From the NCBI GenBank assembly GCA_017624155.1, contig JAGANS010000038.1, positions 1 to 42,966 on the forward strand: a stretch of 42,966 nt of DNA, written 5' to 3'. Each line of letters opens with the position of its first letter. The first letter of the stretch is position 1. The notes under the pieces were generated by a model. That model had not been told where the DNA came from. It did no database searches and worked only from the letters and a program-made list of their open reading frames with translations. The translations under genes and the position numbers were made by a program. This document shows positions 15,039-23,274 of this stretch, piece by piece. This DNA is from Muribaculaceae bacterium. GTDB taxonomy: Bacteria > Bacteroidota > Bacteroidia > Bacteroidales > Muribaculaceae.

Positions 15039-16406
15039 TCAGACGAGCTCGCAGATGAGCGTAGCCGATGTAGCGTCGGTCACACGCACGCGCACTGTGC
15101 TGCCGATGCTGATGCCGCCGCGGGGCAGTACGCAGGCCTTGTTGCCCTCGGTGCGGCCGGTGAGCTGCTCATGGCTGCGCTTGGAGAAGCCCTCGACCAG
15201 GACATCAAACTCGCGGCCGATGTCGCGGCGGTTCGACTCGAGCGACAGCTCGTTCTGAAGGGCTATCATGCGGTTGAGGCGCTCGATCTTTACCTCCTCG
15301 GGCACGTTGTCGGGCATCGTGCGCGAGGCCAGTGTACCTGGGCGCTCCGAATACTTGAACATGAAGGCGGCGTCGAATCCCACCTCGCGCATCAGCGACA
15401 GTGTGGCCTCGAAGTCTTCCTCTGTCTCGTCGTGAAAGCCGGTGAACATGTCGGTGGTGATGGTGCACTGCGGCATGGCCCGGCGTATTGCGGCCACACG
15501 GTCCAGATACCACTCGCGGGTGTACTTGCGGTTCATGGCGGCGAGCACCTTGTCGCTGCCCGATTGCACGGGCAGGTGGATATGCTTGCACAGGTTGGGC
15601 CGGGAGGCTATGGCGGCTATCACCCCGTCGGACAGATCCTTGGGATGCGAGGTGGTGAAGCGCACCCGCATGTCGGGAGCGGCGTCGGACACGGCGAGGA
15701 GCAGGGCGGCGAAGTCAGTGGTGCGTCCGGCGTCGTCGGTGTAGCTGTACGAATTGACGTTCTGTCCCAGCAGCGTTACCTCCTTGAATCCGCGGACGCG
15801 CAGGTCGGCCACTTCGCGCAGTATGCTGTCGAGTTCGCGACTGCGTTCGCGACCGCGTGTATATGGCACTATGCAGTAGGAGCAGAAGTTGTTGCATCCG
15901 CGCATTATGCTTACGAAGCCGCCCACGCGGTTGCCCCCCAGGCGGCGGGGCACTACGTCGCGGTATGTCTCGGTGGTGCTCAGCTCCACGTTGACGGCCT
16001 TCTCGCCGGCCTCGGCTGCGGCGAACAGGGCGGGCAGGTCGAGGTATGCGTCGGGGCCGGCGACGATGTCGACGCCACGTGTGGTAAGACCGTCGCGTAC
16101 GCGCTCGGCCATGCAGCCGATAACGCCGATCAGCAGGCGACGGCCGGCCTTCTTGCGCCGCAGCGACCCGAGGTATTGCAGGCGCGAGAGTATCTTCTGC
16201 TCCGCATTGTCGCGTATCGAGCAGGTATTCAGTAATATGGCATCGGCGAGGGCAATGTCGCCGGTCATCTCATATCCGGCCATTTCCATCACCGAGGCCA
16301 CTACCTCCGAGTCGGCCACATTCATCTGACAGCCATAGGTTTCAATATACAGGCGGGGGGAGGAGTCATTCACTCCGTCGCCGTTTTTTATGTAGTTTTC
16401 AGACAT
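15039..16406 (-). CDS. miaB: tRNA-2-methylthio-N6-dimethylallyladenosine synthase MiaB
   Basis: The product is 455 aa. The N-terminal UPF0004 domain begins YIETYGCQMNVADSEVV and holds the three cluster cysteines C26, C62 and C98. The radical-SAM motif is RGCNNFCSYCIVPYTRG with C171, C175 and C178; a C-terminal TRAM domain ends the protein. MiaB adds the 2-methylthio group to i6A37 of tRNAs reading UNN codons, using two [4Fe-4S] clusters. The start MSENYIKNGD is the first ATG after the promoter region; a -7 box lies at 16454-16461, divergent from the next plus-strand gene. Confidence 0.96.
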   Translation of the reverse strand: MSENYIKNGDGVNDSSPRLYIETYGCQMNVADSEVVASVMEMAGYEMTGDIALADAILLNTCSIRDNAEQKILSRLQYLGSLRRKKAGRRLLIGVIGCMAERVRDGLTTRGVDIVAGPDAYLDLPALFAAAEAGEKAVNVELSTTETYRDVVPRRLGGNRVGGFVSIMRGCNNFCSYCIVPYTRGRERSRELDSILREVADLRVRGFKEVTLLGQNVNSYSYTDDAGRTTDFAALLLAVSDAAPDMRVRFTTSHPKDLSDGVIAAIASRPNLCKHIHLPVQSGSDKVLAAMNRKYTREWYLDRVAAIRRAMPQCTITTDMFTGFHDETEEDFEATLSLMREVGFDAAFMFKYSERPGTLASRTMPDNVPEEVKIERLNRMIALQNELSLESNRRDIGREFDVLVEGFSKRSHEQLTGRTEGNKACVLPRGGISIGSTVRVRVTDATSATLICELV

Positions 16407-16419
16407 TTTACGCGAAAAA

Positions 16420-16451
16420 TTTGTGCTATTGCACTATTATAACTAAATTTG
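16420..16451 (+). promoter_or_regulatory. Promoter of the 125-aa gene / CoA-transferase unit
   Basis: TTTG at 16420-16423 and TAAATTTG at 16444-16451 are exactly 20 bp apart. Predicted transcription starts near 16457, about 14 nt before the GTG at 16471. It overlaps the divergent miaB -7 box, so the two units share about 40 bp of control region. Confidence 0.72.
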
Positions 16452-16453
16452 TG

Positions 16454-16461
16454 CAAAATTA
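16454..16461 (-). promoter_or_regulatory. -7 box (TAATTTTG) for miaB
   Basis: The minus strand reads TAATTTTG 47 bp before the miaB ATG at 16406, fitting TAnnTTTG. Confidence 0.5.
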
Positions 16462-16470
16462 CGAAAAAAC

Positions 16471-16848
16471 GTGGACTTAGGGAAAATAATCGATGAAATA
16501 GTGCCTTGGTTAGTGCTGCTCGGCATGTTTGTGCCTTACCTGAAAAAACTCAGGAAAGCGCAGAAAATGGCCGATGCCAAGCACCGCCCCGGGCAGTCGG
16601 CTCCGCGACGCATGGCGCCTGTGCAGCGTGAATCGACAGCAGCGTTGCCGCGCACGCTCGATCCCTCGCTCCGCGTTTCCAACGCTGCGCCGATACAACC
16701 CGTGGCGGCACCGCTGCCCGACGAAGGTGTGCGTACCACCCCCGACGCGGCCCCCATGCAGATGCCGGCGGCACGTGAGCGCGGAAGACGTGCCCGCGAA
16801 TTGCGACGCGCATTGGTGTGGAACGAGATACTGACCAGAAAATATTGA
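16471..16848 (+). CDS. Hypothetical small membrane-anchored protein
   Basis: The product is 125 aa with a GTG start (VDLGKIIDEIVPWLVL), chosen because it follows the promoter by about 14 nt. One hydrophobic segment spans about residues 10-24, then a basic stretch (LKKLRKAQKM), a long low-complexity region rich in A, P and R, and a conserved-looking end LRRALVWNEILTRKY. Similar short proteins with such an ending occur in Bacteroidales, but no function is known to me. The CoA-transferase start follows 41 bp later with no terminator, so the two are likely co-transcribed. Confidence 0.7.
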   Translation: MDLGKIIDEIVPWLVLLGMFVPYLKKLRKAQKMADAKHRPGQSAPRRMAPVQRESTAALPRTLDPSLRVSNAAPIQPVAAPLPDEGVRTTPDAAPMQMPAARERGRRARELRRALVWNEILTRKY

Positions 16849-16889
16849 AAAACGAAATAAAATCAAATACCTAACCATCAACACATCAC

Positions 16890-18383
16890 ATGGCTTATAA
16901 TTATATCACGGCTCAAGAAGCCGCCGAAATGATTAAAGACGGCGATACGCTGGGTATGTCGGGCTTCACCGCCCCCGGTGCCCCAAAGTTTATCTCTGAA
17001 CATATCGCAGCCAAGGCCGAGCGCGAACATGCCGAAGGCCGTCCTTTCAAGATCAATATCTTTACCGGGGCCTCCACCTCCGATCACCTTGACGGCGTAC
17101 TCGCCCGCGCCAACGCCATCAACATGCGCGCACCTTATCAGAATATACCTGATCTGCGCAAGCGCATCAACTGCCACGACGTGCACTACTTTGACCGCCA
17201 TCTCTCCGACATGGCGCAGGAAACACGCTATGGCTTCTACGGCAAGATCGACTATGCCATCATCGAGGCCGCCGACATCACACCCGACGGTGAGATTATA
17301 CTCGGCTGCGGTGTAGGCAACGTGCCTACATTCGCCCACATGGCCGACAAGATATTCATCGAGCTCAACGCCAAGCTGCCCCACACCCTGCTCGGCATGC
17401 ACGACGTATATATGCCCGCCGATCCTCCATACCGCCGCGAAATCGGCATATACAAGCCCAGCGACCGCATCGGTTCGCCGGTTCTGAAAATCGATCCCTC
17501 CAAGGTTGTCGGCATCGTGCGCACCGACTCATACGACTGCGTGAAGCCATTCACCGAGCCCGACGATATCTCCAAACAGATCGGCTCCAACGTGGTGCGC
17601 TTCCTTATCAACGAATACAAGCGTGGCGGCATACCCAAGGAATTCCTGCCCCTGCAGAGCGGTGTGGGCAACGTGGCAAATGCCGTGCTGTACGACCTCG
17701 GCGAAAGCACCGTGCTCCCCACATTCCAGATGTACACCGAGGTGATACAGGACGCCGTGCTCGAGCTCATGAAGAAGGGTAAATGCACATTTGCATCCAC
17801 ATGCTCGATGACCTTCTCCGACAAGGTAGAAGAAGAGCTCTTCGGCAACATCGACTTCTTCCACGACAAGATTCTGATGCGTCCCGCCGAAATCTCCAAC
17901 AATCCCGAGGTGATACGCCGACTCGGCGTCATAGCTATGAACACCGCTCTCGAGGCCGACATATTCGGTGGTGTAAACTCCACCCACGTGCTCGGCACCA
18001 AGATGATGAACGGTATCGGCGGCTCGGGCGACTTCACCCGCAACGCCTATATCTCAATCTTCTCATGCCCCTCGGTTACTAAGGGCGGCCTTATCTCCAA
18101 TATAGTGCCGATGGTGGCCCATGCCGACCACTCCGAGCACTCGGTTGACGTCATTGTCACCGACCAGGGCATCGCCGACCTGCGTCACCTCGATCCCGTA
18201 CAGCGCGCCTACGAGATCATCAACAACTGCGCTCACCCCGACTATCGTCCGCTGCTACTCGACTACCTCAAGATGGGCAAGGGCGGTCAGACTCCCCATT
18301 CGCTCGCCGCAGCGTTTGCCTTCCACAACGCATTCAACGAAACCGGCGACATGCGCAACGCCGACTTCGGCAAGTATTGCTGA
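16890..18383 (+). CDS. Succinyl-CoA:acetate / acetyl-CoA hydrolase-transferase family protein
   Basis: The product is 497 aa, the normal length of the succinate CoA-transferase (Cat1/AarC-like) family. It begins MAYNYITAQEAAEMIKDGDT with the GFTAPGAPK loop, has the GVGNVANAVLYDL glycine motif, and a candidate catalytic glutamate E284 in MYTEVIQD that would form the glutamyl-CoA intermediate. The C-terminal GIGGSGDFTRNAYISIF oxyanion segment is present. The enzyme moves CoA between succinate and acetate or propionate in the cytoplasm, which fits the succinate/propionate fermentation of Bacteroidales. A hairpin follows at 18402-18437. Confidence 0.92.
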   Translation: MAYNYITAQEAAEMIKDGDTLGMSGFTAPGAPKFISEHIAAKAEREHAEGRPFKINIFTGASTSDHLDGVLARANAINMRAPYQNIPDLRKRINCHDVHYFDRHLSDMAQETRYGFYGKIDYAIIEAADITPDGEIILGCGVGNVPTFAHMADKIFIELNAKLPHTLLGMHDVYMPADPPYRREIGIYKPSDRIGSPVLKIDPSKVVGIVRTDSYDCVKPFTEPDDISKQIGSNVVRFLINEYKRGGIPKEFLPLQSGVGNVANAVLYDLGESTVLPTFQMYTEVIQDAVLELMKKGKCTFASTCSMTFSDKVEEELFGNIDFFHDKILMRPAEISNNPEVIRRLGVIAMNTALEADIFGGVNSTHVLGTKMMNGIGGSGDFTRNAYISIFSCPSVTKGGLISNIVPMVAHADHSEHSVDVIVTDQGIADLRHLDPVQRAYEIINNCAHPDYRPLLLDYLKMGKGGQTPHSLAAAFAFHNAFNETGDMRNADFGKYC

Positions 18384-18401
18384 TAACTTCCCGATATAGA
18401 C

Positions 18402-18442
18402 CCACAGCGGCTCCGCCACCACGGCGGGGCCGCTGTGTCGTT
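18402..18442 (+). terminator. Terminator after the CoA-transferase gene
   Basis: CACAGCGGC (18403-18411) pairs with GCCGCTGTG, with an inner CCGCC/GGCGG helix, ending near 18437 and followed by TCGTTTATCT. The T tract is short. Confidence 0.65.
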
Positions 18443-18470
18443 TATCTCAGGCGTGTGAAGGGGGCCTGTT

Positions 18471-18511
18471 AAAAAGGTACCGGGATGAGCGTCTCACGAC
18501 GTCCATCCCGG
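18471..18511 (-). terminator. Terminator of the Big2-domain protein gene
   Basis: CCGGGATG (18480-18487) pairs with CATCCCGG (18504-18511). On the minus strand the hairpin is followed by TACCTTTTT (18479-18471), an intrinsic terminator pointing away from the gene at 18567-19775. Confidence 0.75.
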
Positions 18512-18566
18512 CGATGCTATAGTAAAACTATTACTAAATAAACTCTGTTTAGAAGGAGGATTGAGA

Positions 18567-19775
18567 TCAGCGAACGATCACCTTCTCAACCTTGTTGCCT
18601 GCGCGGCGTATGTAGAGGCCGTTGGCGGGCTCAGCCACACGAACACCCTGCAGGTTGAAGTATTCAACCACACCATTCTCCTCAGCCTCGATATCGGCGA
18701 TGCCGGAGGGGATTTCTGCATATTTGACAGTGATTGAGGTGAATTTGGGTTTGTCAGTGGCTGTGAAAGTAACACTGGATATGTGCTCGTCGCTTCTTGC
18801 AACTGTCGGTGTCCAGGAACCATTATTATAGTTGCCTTCATTAGCAGTCATTTTGTCTAAGGTTGAACCTGCAAATATAATCTCGGTTAGGTATGTTCCG
18901 TCCTTAACTTTGATTTCGAGAGTGTTGCCGCTATACATGCGAGCTGTAACATCGGATGTATAATATTTGGGCGAATTTGAGCTATTTGTACCCTTATTAA
19001 AAGTATAGGTTACGAAGCCGATTGTTTTCGTTGATAATTCAGCACCATTGGAATATCCGAGTTTAGAAAAATCGATAGTTTCCTCTGTTGCGTTGGGATC
19101 AATGACTGTGAGAGTATATGAGGCTTCACCTGCTTTGAACTCTGCTGTTTCTTCAGAAGTAGCTGTTATTGTTGTTGTACCTGCCTTAAGGATGGTGACA
19201 GTTCCGTCATTTGTTACAGTTGCGACAGCTTCGTCGGAAGATTTATAGCTTACAGCAAGGCCGTTGGGGTTGGTGAGCTCGGGAGCGGTGAAGTCTTCGC
19301 CAAGGTTGGCAGTATAAGCTTCTTCAGTGAATGCAAGACCTGCGGGATCTTTTGCAGTGCTGCTTACAGTGTATTCAACTGTAATTGAACGAGGGCCATT
19401 ATCTTTAGCAGATGCCACAAATTTAGCCTGGTTATTTTCAACGGTAAGGCTTTTTGTTGAAACAGTTGGGTTGGTCCATTTACTGCCTTTTTCTACCCAC
19501 ACGTAGCTTACGGAATTGATTGTTACATCTTCGCTTGCTGTTATAGTGAAACTATTGTTTGCGTACATGCGAATGCAGTCGCCAGATGTATAATATGTTG
19601 GCGCATTACTGCCTGTATTTTTTTCAAAAGTTACAGTGATGTTATTATCAGTACTCTTCAGTTCTGATACAGCATTAGCATTTGTCAGACCTTCCGTAGT
19701 AAACGTATAGGTTTCCGCGTATGATGCGAAGCTGAAGCTGAGCATCAACGCCATTAGGAGTAAAAGTTTTTTCAT
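18567..19775 (-). CDS. Secreted protein with a Big2-like domain and YFNLQGV C-terminal tail
   Basis: The product is 402 aa, started at MKKLLLLMALMLSFSFASYA, a clear signal peptide; the longer frame upstream is untranslated leader. Two related segments, near residues 22-110 and 235-345, each carry a YYTSGD/YYTSDVTARMYS type motif and read as repeated beta-sandwich modules. Between them a bacterial Ig-like group 2 domain is visible (SYKSSDEAVATVTNDGTVTI then GTTTITATS). The end EYFNLQGVRV...GLYIRRAGNKVEKVIVR matches the tail of the protein at 60-3092. It is likely an extracellular or surface protein of unknown ligand. Codon use is AT-richer than the neighbours. A -7 box sits at 19886-19893, giving a leader of about 105 nt. 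Confidence 0.78.
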   Translation of the reverse strand: MKKLLLLMALMLSFSFASYAETYTFTTEGLTNANAVSELKSTDNNITVTFEKNTGSNAPTYYTSGDCIRMYANNSFTITASEDVTINSVSYVWVEKGSKWTNPTVSTKSLTVENNQAKFVASAKDNGPRSITVEYTVSSTAKDPAGLAFTEEAYTANLGEDFTAPELTNPNGLAVSYKSSDEAVATVTNDGTVTILKAGTTTITATSEETAEFKAGEASYTLTVIDPNATEETIDFSKLGYSNGAELSTKTIGFVTYTFNKGTNSSNSPKYYTSDVTARMYSGNTLEIKVKDGTYLTEIIFAGSTLDKMTANEGNYNNGSWTPTVARSDEHISSVTFTATDKPKFTSITVKYAEIPSGIADIEAEENGVVEYFNLQGVRVAEPANGLYIRRAGNKVEKVIVR

Positions 19776-19885
19776 AAGCGTTTTTTTGTTTGGTTTATAT
19801 AGATTTGATAGTTGTCGGAGTGGGTTGAAAGTAAGGGAGTTGTGCCTTTTTATCGATTTGAGCCGCGACAGCGGCAGAAACACTG

Positions 19886-19893
19886 CAAAGGTA
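19886..19893 (-). promoter_or_regulatory. -7 box (TACCTTTG) for the Big2-domain protein gene
   Basis: The minus strand reads TACCTTTG, a full TAnnTTTG match, 110 bp before the ATG at 19775. Confidence 0.5.
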
Positions 19894-19977
19894 AACATTT
19901 TTTCACAAATTACCCCCCCATTTGTTAAATGAAGTTAAATTATTATTGTGCATGAATGTTGAATAGCCCCGGATATG

Positions 19978-20007
19978 AAAAAAGCCGCGCCCGGGTGGGT
20001 GCGGCTT
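19978..20007 (-). terminator. Terminator of the dipeptidyl peptidase III operon
   Basis: AAGCCGC (19982-19988) pairs with GCGGCTT (20001-20007); on the minus strand the hairpin runs into TTTTTT (19983-19978). It lies 21 bp after the stop at 20029 and ends the six-gene minus-strand operon. Confidence 0.85.
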
Positions 20008-20028
20008 GTGGGATGGTATGTGGCGGAC

Positions 20029-22026
20029 TTATTTGCCGAGACCGTTGTAGTTCTTGGAGTAGCGGAGCATCTGGGGCATGTAGCCCTCGCCGTAGGTGAC
20101 TTTGACGTTGGTTATATTGCCGTTGTCATCGTAGACGGCTTCATACACGGGATTGACAAAGCCCTTGTAGGGGGCGATGCTGAGTTTGGAGTAGCGCTTG
20201 AGCACTTCCTGATGCAGCTTGGGGTCGACCTTGACGGCATAGCGCTGTACGAGGTCGGCGCCGGCGGCGTAGTCGCCTTCGCTCTTGATGCGCTGGATCT
20301 CGCCGAGGAGCTGTCCGAAGAGGTCGCGCAGAGCGCGGTAGTCGTTGATGCGTACGTAAGTCTTGCCGCCGCGCTTGGTGAGTTCGACCACCTTGTCCTT
20401 TTTGCCGTGCTCGTAGGCCCAGCGGGCAATGAGCTGGCGGTTGCGCATGTGGGCTTCCTCGATGTCCTTGCCCGGCTCGATGCGCATGAGCTGTGTCATG
20501 AGGCCGTTGAGCATATATTTGTAGTATTCGGCCTGATAGGCGTCGGGGTTGTCGAGCAGACCGAGTTCGATGAGCTTGGGATCTGCGAGGTAGTAGAGGG
20601 CGAAGAGGTCGGCGCGGGCTTCTTCGAGTGTCGATCCGTGGGCCTTGAGTGCGTCGGGATCGACACCGGGGAGGAGACGGCCCGATCCGTGGCCGAGGCA
20701 TTCGTGGAGGTCGGTGTGCAGATTGTCGGTGATGAAGAGGTATTTGTCGAGCAGCTCGCGGGTGGGAGCGTCGATGACAAATTCCTCGTTGAAGCCGTTG
20801 CCGTGCGATGCCTCGTCGTAGGCCTGAGTGATATTCTCGAGGGTTACTGACTTGGAGCCGTGTGCGGCGCGGATCCAGTTGGCATTGGGCAGGTTGATGC
20901 CGATGGGGGTGGCGGGGTAGGCGTCGCCGGCGAGGATAGCGGCGGTGATAACCTTGGCCGACACGCCCTTGACTTCATCCTTGCGGAAGCGCGGATCCAC
21001 GGGCGAGTTGTTCTCAAACCACTGTGCATTGGCCGAGAGGACCTCGGTGCGGTGGCTGGCAGGGATGTTCTTGAAGTTGACGATGGATTCCCATGAGCCG
21101 GTCATGCCCAGTGGGTCGCCGTAGCTCTCGATGAAGCCGTTGATGAAGTCGACCTGCGAGGCGGTGTCCTCGGTCCATTTGATGGAATAGTCATCGAATG
21201 TGGCGAGATCGCCTGTGGTGTAGTAGTCGATGAGGCGGGCTATGACGAGGCGCTGGGCATCGTTCTCGGCATAGGCCATTGCCTTGGTGAGGTTGTCGAC
21301 GATATGTGCTATGGCGTCGGAGTAGAGGCCTCCGAGCTTATAGGTCTGCTCGGTCACCTTGCCGTTCTTCTTTACGACGCGGGTGTTGAGACCGTATGAT
21401 ACAGGGGTAGGATCGGCGGGATTCTTGAGGGCGTTGTAGTAGTCCTCGACTTCCTGCTGTGTGACACCTTCATAGAAGTTGTTGGCCGATGTGAGAATGA
21501 GGTCCTCGCCCTCGGCCTGGTTGACGCGCTTGGCATCGACAGCCGGGTCGAAGATGACGGCAAGAATCTCGGCGCGCACAGGCTTGTTGTCGACAGTGGC
21601 CATTGCCTGCTCGAACCACGCCTGCGAGAATCCGGGCGTGAACTTATCCATCGAGTAGTGGTGATGGATGCCGTTGGCAAATTCCACCTGCTTTACGTAT
21701 TGTTCGAAGGCTTTGAAGTCGGCCGTCGAGCGGTCGCCCTTGTAGTTCTGATACAGATTCTCGAGCAAGGCGCGAATCTCGAGGTTGTGCTTATAATTCT
21801 GATCCCACAGGATGTCGCGGCCCCACAGAGCAGCCTCGGTGAGATAATAGACGAGACGCTTCTGATTTAGCGACAGCGAATCGAAGTCGGGTACCTGATA
21901 GCGGAGCACTTCAATGTCGGCAAAGTTGTCGGCATGGTAGTCGAAAGGAGTTCCCTGTGCCATTACAGCTGAGTATGCGGCGGTCAGCGCGAGGGCCGAC
22001 AGAGCCACGGTTTTGAATGTTGACAT
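20029..22026 (-). CDS. Dipeptidyl peptidase III family zinc peptidase (M49)
   Basis: The product is 665 aa. It starts with an export signal (MSTFKTVALSALALTAAYSAVMAQG), so the enzyme is exported. The zinc motif HECLGH, the HExxxH-type variant typical of M49 in Bacteroidales, is at residues 441-446, and the third ligand lies in EEARAD (468-473). M49 enzymes remove dipeptides from the N-terminus of short peptides; a periplasmic copy would serve peptide feeding. It is the last gene of an operon running from 27184, 18 bp after the methyltransferase stop, with a strong terminator behind it. Confidence 0.93.
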   Translation of the reverse strand: MSTFKTVALSALALTAAYSAVMAQGTPFDYHADNFADIEVLRYQVPDFDSLSLNQKRLVYYLTEAALWGRDILWDQNYKHNLEIRALLENLYQNYKGDRSTADFKAFEQYVKQVEFANGIHHHYSMDKFTPGFSQAWFEQAMATVDNKPVRAEILAVIFDPAVDAKRVNQAEGEDLILTSANNFYEGVTQQEVEDYYNALKNPADPTPVSYGLNTRVVKKNGKVTEQTYKLGGLYSDAIAHIVDNLTKAMAYAENDAQRLVIARLIDYYTTGDLATFDDYSIKWTEDTASQVDFINGFIESYGDPLGMTGSWESIVNFKNIPASHRTEVLSANAQWFENNSPVDPRFRKDEVKGVSAKVITAAILAGDAYPATPIGINLPNANWIRAAHGSKSVTLENITQAYDEASHGNGFNEEFVIDAPTRELLDKYLFITDNLHTDLHECLGHGSGRLLPGVDPDALKAHGSTLEEARADLFALYYLADPKLIELGLLDNPDAYQAEYYKYMLNGLMTQLMRIEPGKDIEEAHMRNRQLIARWAYEHGKKDKVVELTKRGGKTYVRINDYRALRDLFGQLLGEIQRIKSEGDYAAGADLVQRYAVKVDPKLHQEVLKRYSKLSIAPYKGFVNPVYEAVYDDNGNITNVKVTYGEGYMPQMLRYSKNYNGLGK

Positions 22027-22044
22027 ATTGTTGGTAGTTGCGGT

Positions 22045-23238
22045 TTATTCTACATATAGTACGAGTCCCTTGAGATATTCGCCCTCGGGATGGTAAATAT
22101 TGACGGGATGGTCGGCAGGCTGAGTGAGCTGGTGGAGGATGCGCACCCTGCGGCCGGTCTGTGCTGCGGCCGAGAACACTGCAAGGCGGAACTGTTCGCG
22201 GCTCACGGCCTGTGAGCACGAGAATGTGAATACTATGCCGCCCGGAGCTACCTTGGCGATGCCGGCGGCGTTGAGCTTCTGATAGCCGCGCAGGGCGTTG
22301 CGCAGGGCCGAGCGGTGTTTGGCGAAGGCCGGCGGGTCGAGGATGATGAGGTCATAGTCGCCGGTGGCGGTGTTGTCGAGAAACTTGAATGCGTCCTCGG
22401 CGAATGCCTCGTGGCGTGTGTCGCCGGGGAAGTTGAGGGCTATGTTGGCGTCGGTGAGCGCTACGGCCTTGGACGACGAGTCGACCGAGTGTACCTTTGC
22501 AGCTCCTCCGCGCATGGCATATACCGAGAATCCGCCGGTGTAGCAGAACATGTTGAGCACGCGGCGTCCGGCGCTGTAATGCTCGAGCAGTGAGCGGTTG
22601 TCGCGCTGGTCGACGAAGAATCCTGTCTTCTGTCCGCGCAGCCAGTCGATGTTGAATTTCAGTCCGTTCTCAATGGCTACGCTCGAGTCGGCATGGCCGA
22701 TGAGATATCCGTTGGGCGCGTCGAGATGGGCCTTGTAGGGCAGGGTGGTCTCCGACTTGTAGTACACGCTGCGGATGTCGAGACCGTCGATCTGCGTGAG
22801 CTGCATGGCGATGATCTCGCGGGCGAAGTGCATCCCCGGCGAGTGAGCCTGTATCACGGCGGTGTCGCCGTAGATATCCACCACGAGGCCGGGCAGGAAG
22901 TCACCCTCGCCGTGCACGAGGCGGAATGCTGTGTTGTCGGGGCGATGCAGCCCCAGTGCCTTGCGCATCTGCCATGCGCGCCGCAGGGCGTCGCCGTAGA
23001 ATTCGGGCGTGATCTCGATGTCGTCGAATGCGAGCATGCGCACGGCGATGGAGCCGATCTGGAAGTGACCCACGCCCATCGGGCGGCCGTCCGAGGCGAC
23101 TACGCGCACGATGTCACCCTCTTCGATGCTGTCGTCGCCCGGCTGAGGCATCGACACCAGTGCGCCTGAGAATACCCAGGGGTGGAAGCGCAGCAGCGAC
23201 TCCTCTTTGCCTCGTTTTAGTGTAAGCGTCTTATACAA
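22045..23238 (-). CDS. rlmI: RlmI-type class I SAM-dependent rRNA (cytosine-C5) methyltransferase
   Basis: The product is 397 aa if started at the TTG at 23238, giving (M)YKTLTLKRGKEESLLRFHPWVFSGAL, the expected beginning of the N-terminal PUA domain. The longer frame to 23517 would overlap rseP and is not coding. The central domain has TGFFVDQRDNR, then the SAM-binding MFCYTGGFSVYAM and the PPAFAKHR catalytic region. The C-terminal FSCSQAVSREQF holds the putative nucleophilic cysteine. The family methylates C1962 of 23S rRNA (RlmI); exact specificity in this phylum is inferred. 35 bp made of heptad repeats separate it from rseP. Confidence 0.87.
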   Translation of the reverse strand: MYKTLTLKRGKEESLLRFHPWVFSGALVSMPQPGDDSIEEGDIVRVVASDGRPMGVGHFQIGSIAVRMLAFDDIEITPEFYGDALRRAWQMRKALGLHRPDNTAFRLVHGEGDFLPGLVVDIYGDTAVIQAHSPGMHFAREIIAMQLTQIDGLDIRSVYYKSETTLPYKAHLDAPNGYLIGHADSSVAIENGLKFNIDWLRGQKTGFFVDQRDNRSLLEHYSAGRRVLNMFCYTGGFSVYAMRGGAAKVHSVDSSSKAVALTDANIALNFPGDTRHEAFAEDAFKFLDNTATGDYDLIILDPPAFAKHRSALRNALRGYQKLNAAGIAKVAPGGIVFTFSCSQAVSREQFRLAVFSAAAQTGRRVRILHQLTQPADHPVNIYHPEGEYLKGLVLYVE

Positions 23239-23246
23239 GGTTGTAT

Positions 23247-23274
23247 GGGGAATATTGAATGGTGAATGTTGAAT
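23247..23274. repeat. Four-unit heptad repeat between rseP and the methyltransferase gene
   Basis: The plus strand reads GGGGAAT, ATTGAAT, GGTGAAT, GTTGAAT as four adjacent 7-mers filling most of the 35-bp gap. The rseP stop codon (23274-23276) begins at the last base of the array. The units resemble those at 13285-13356. Confidence 0.65.

Noticed and set aside
15171-16235. 354-aa open frame on the plus strand
   Set aside because: It is antisense to miaB, which carries all six cluster cysteines. No promoter or start context supports it.
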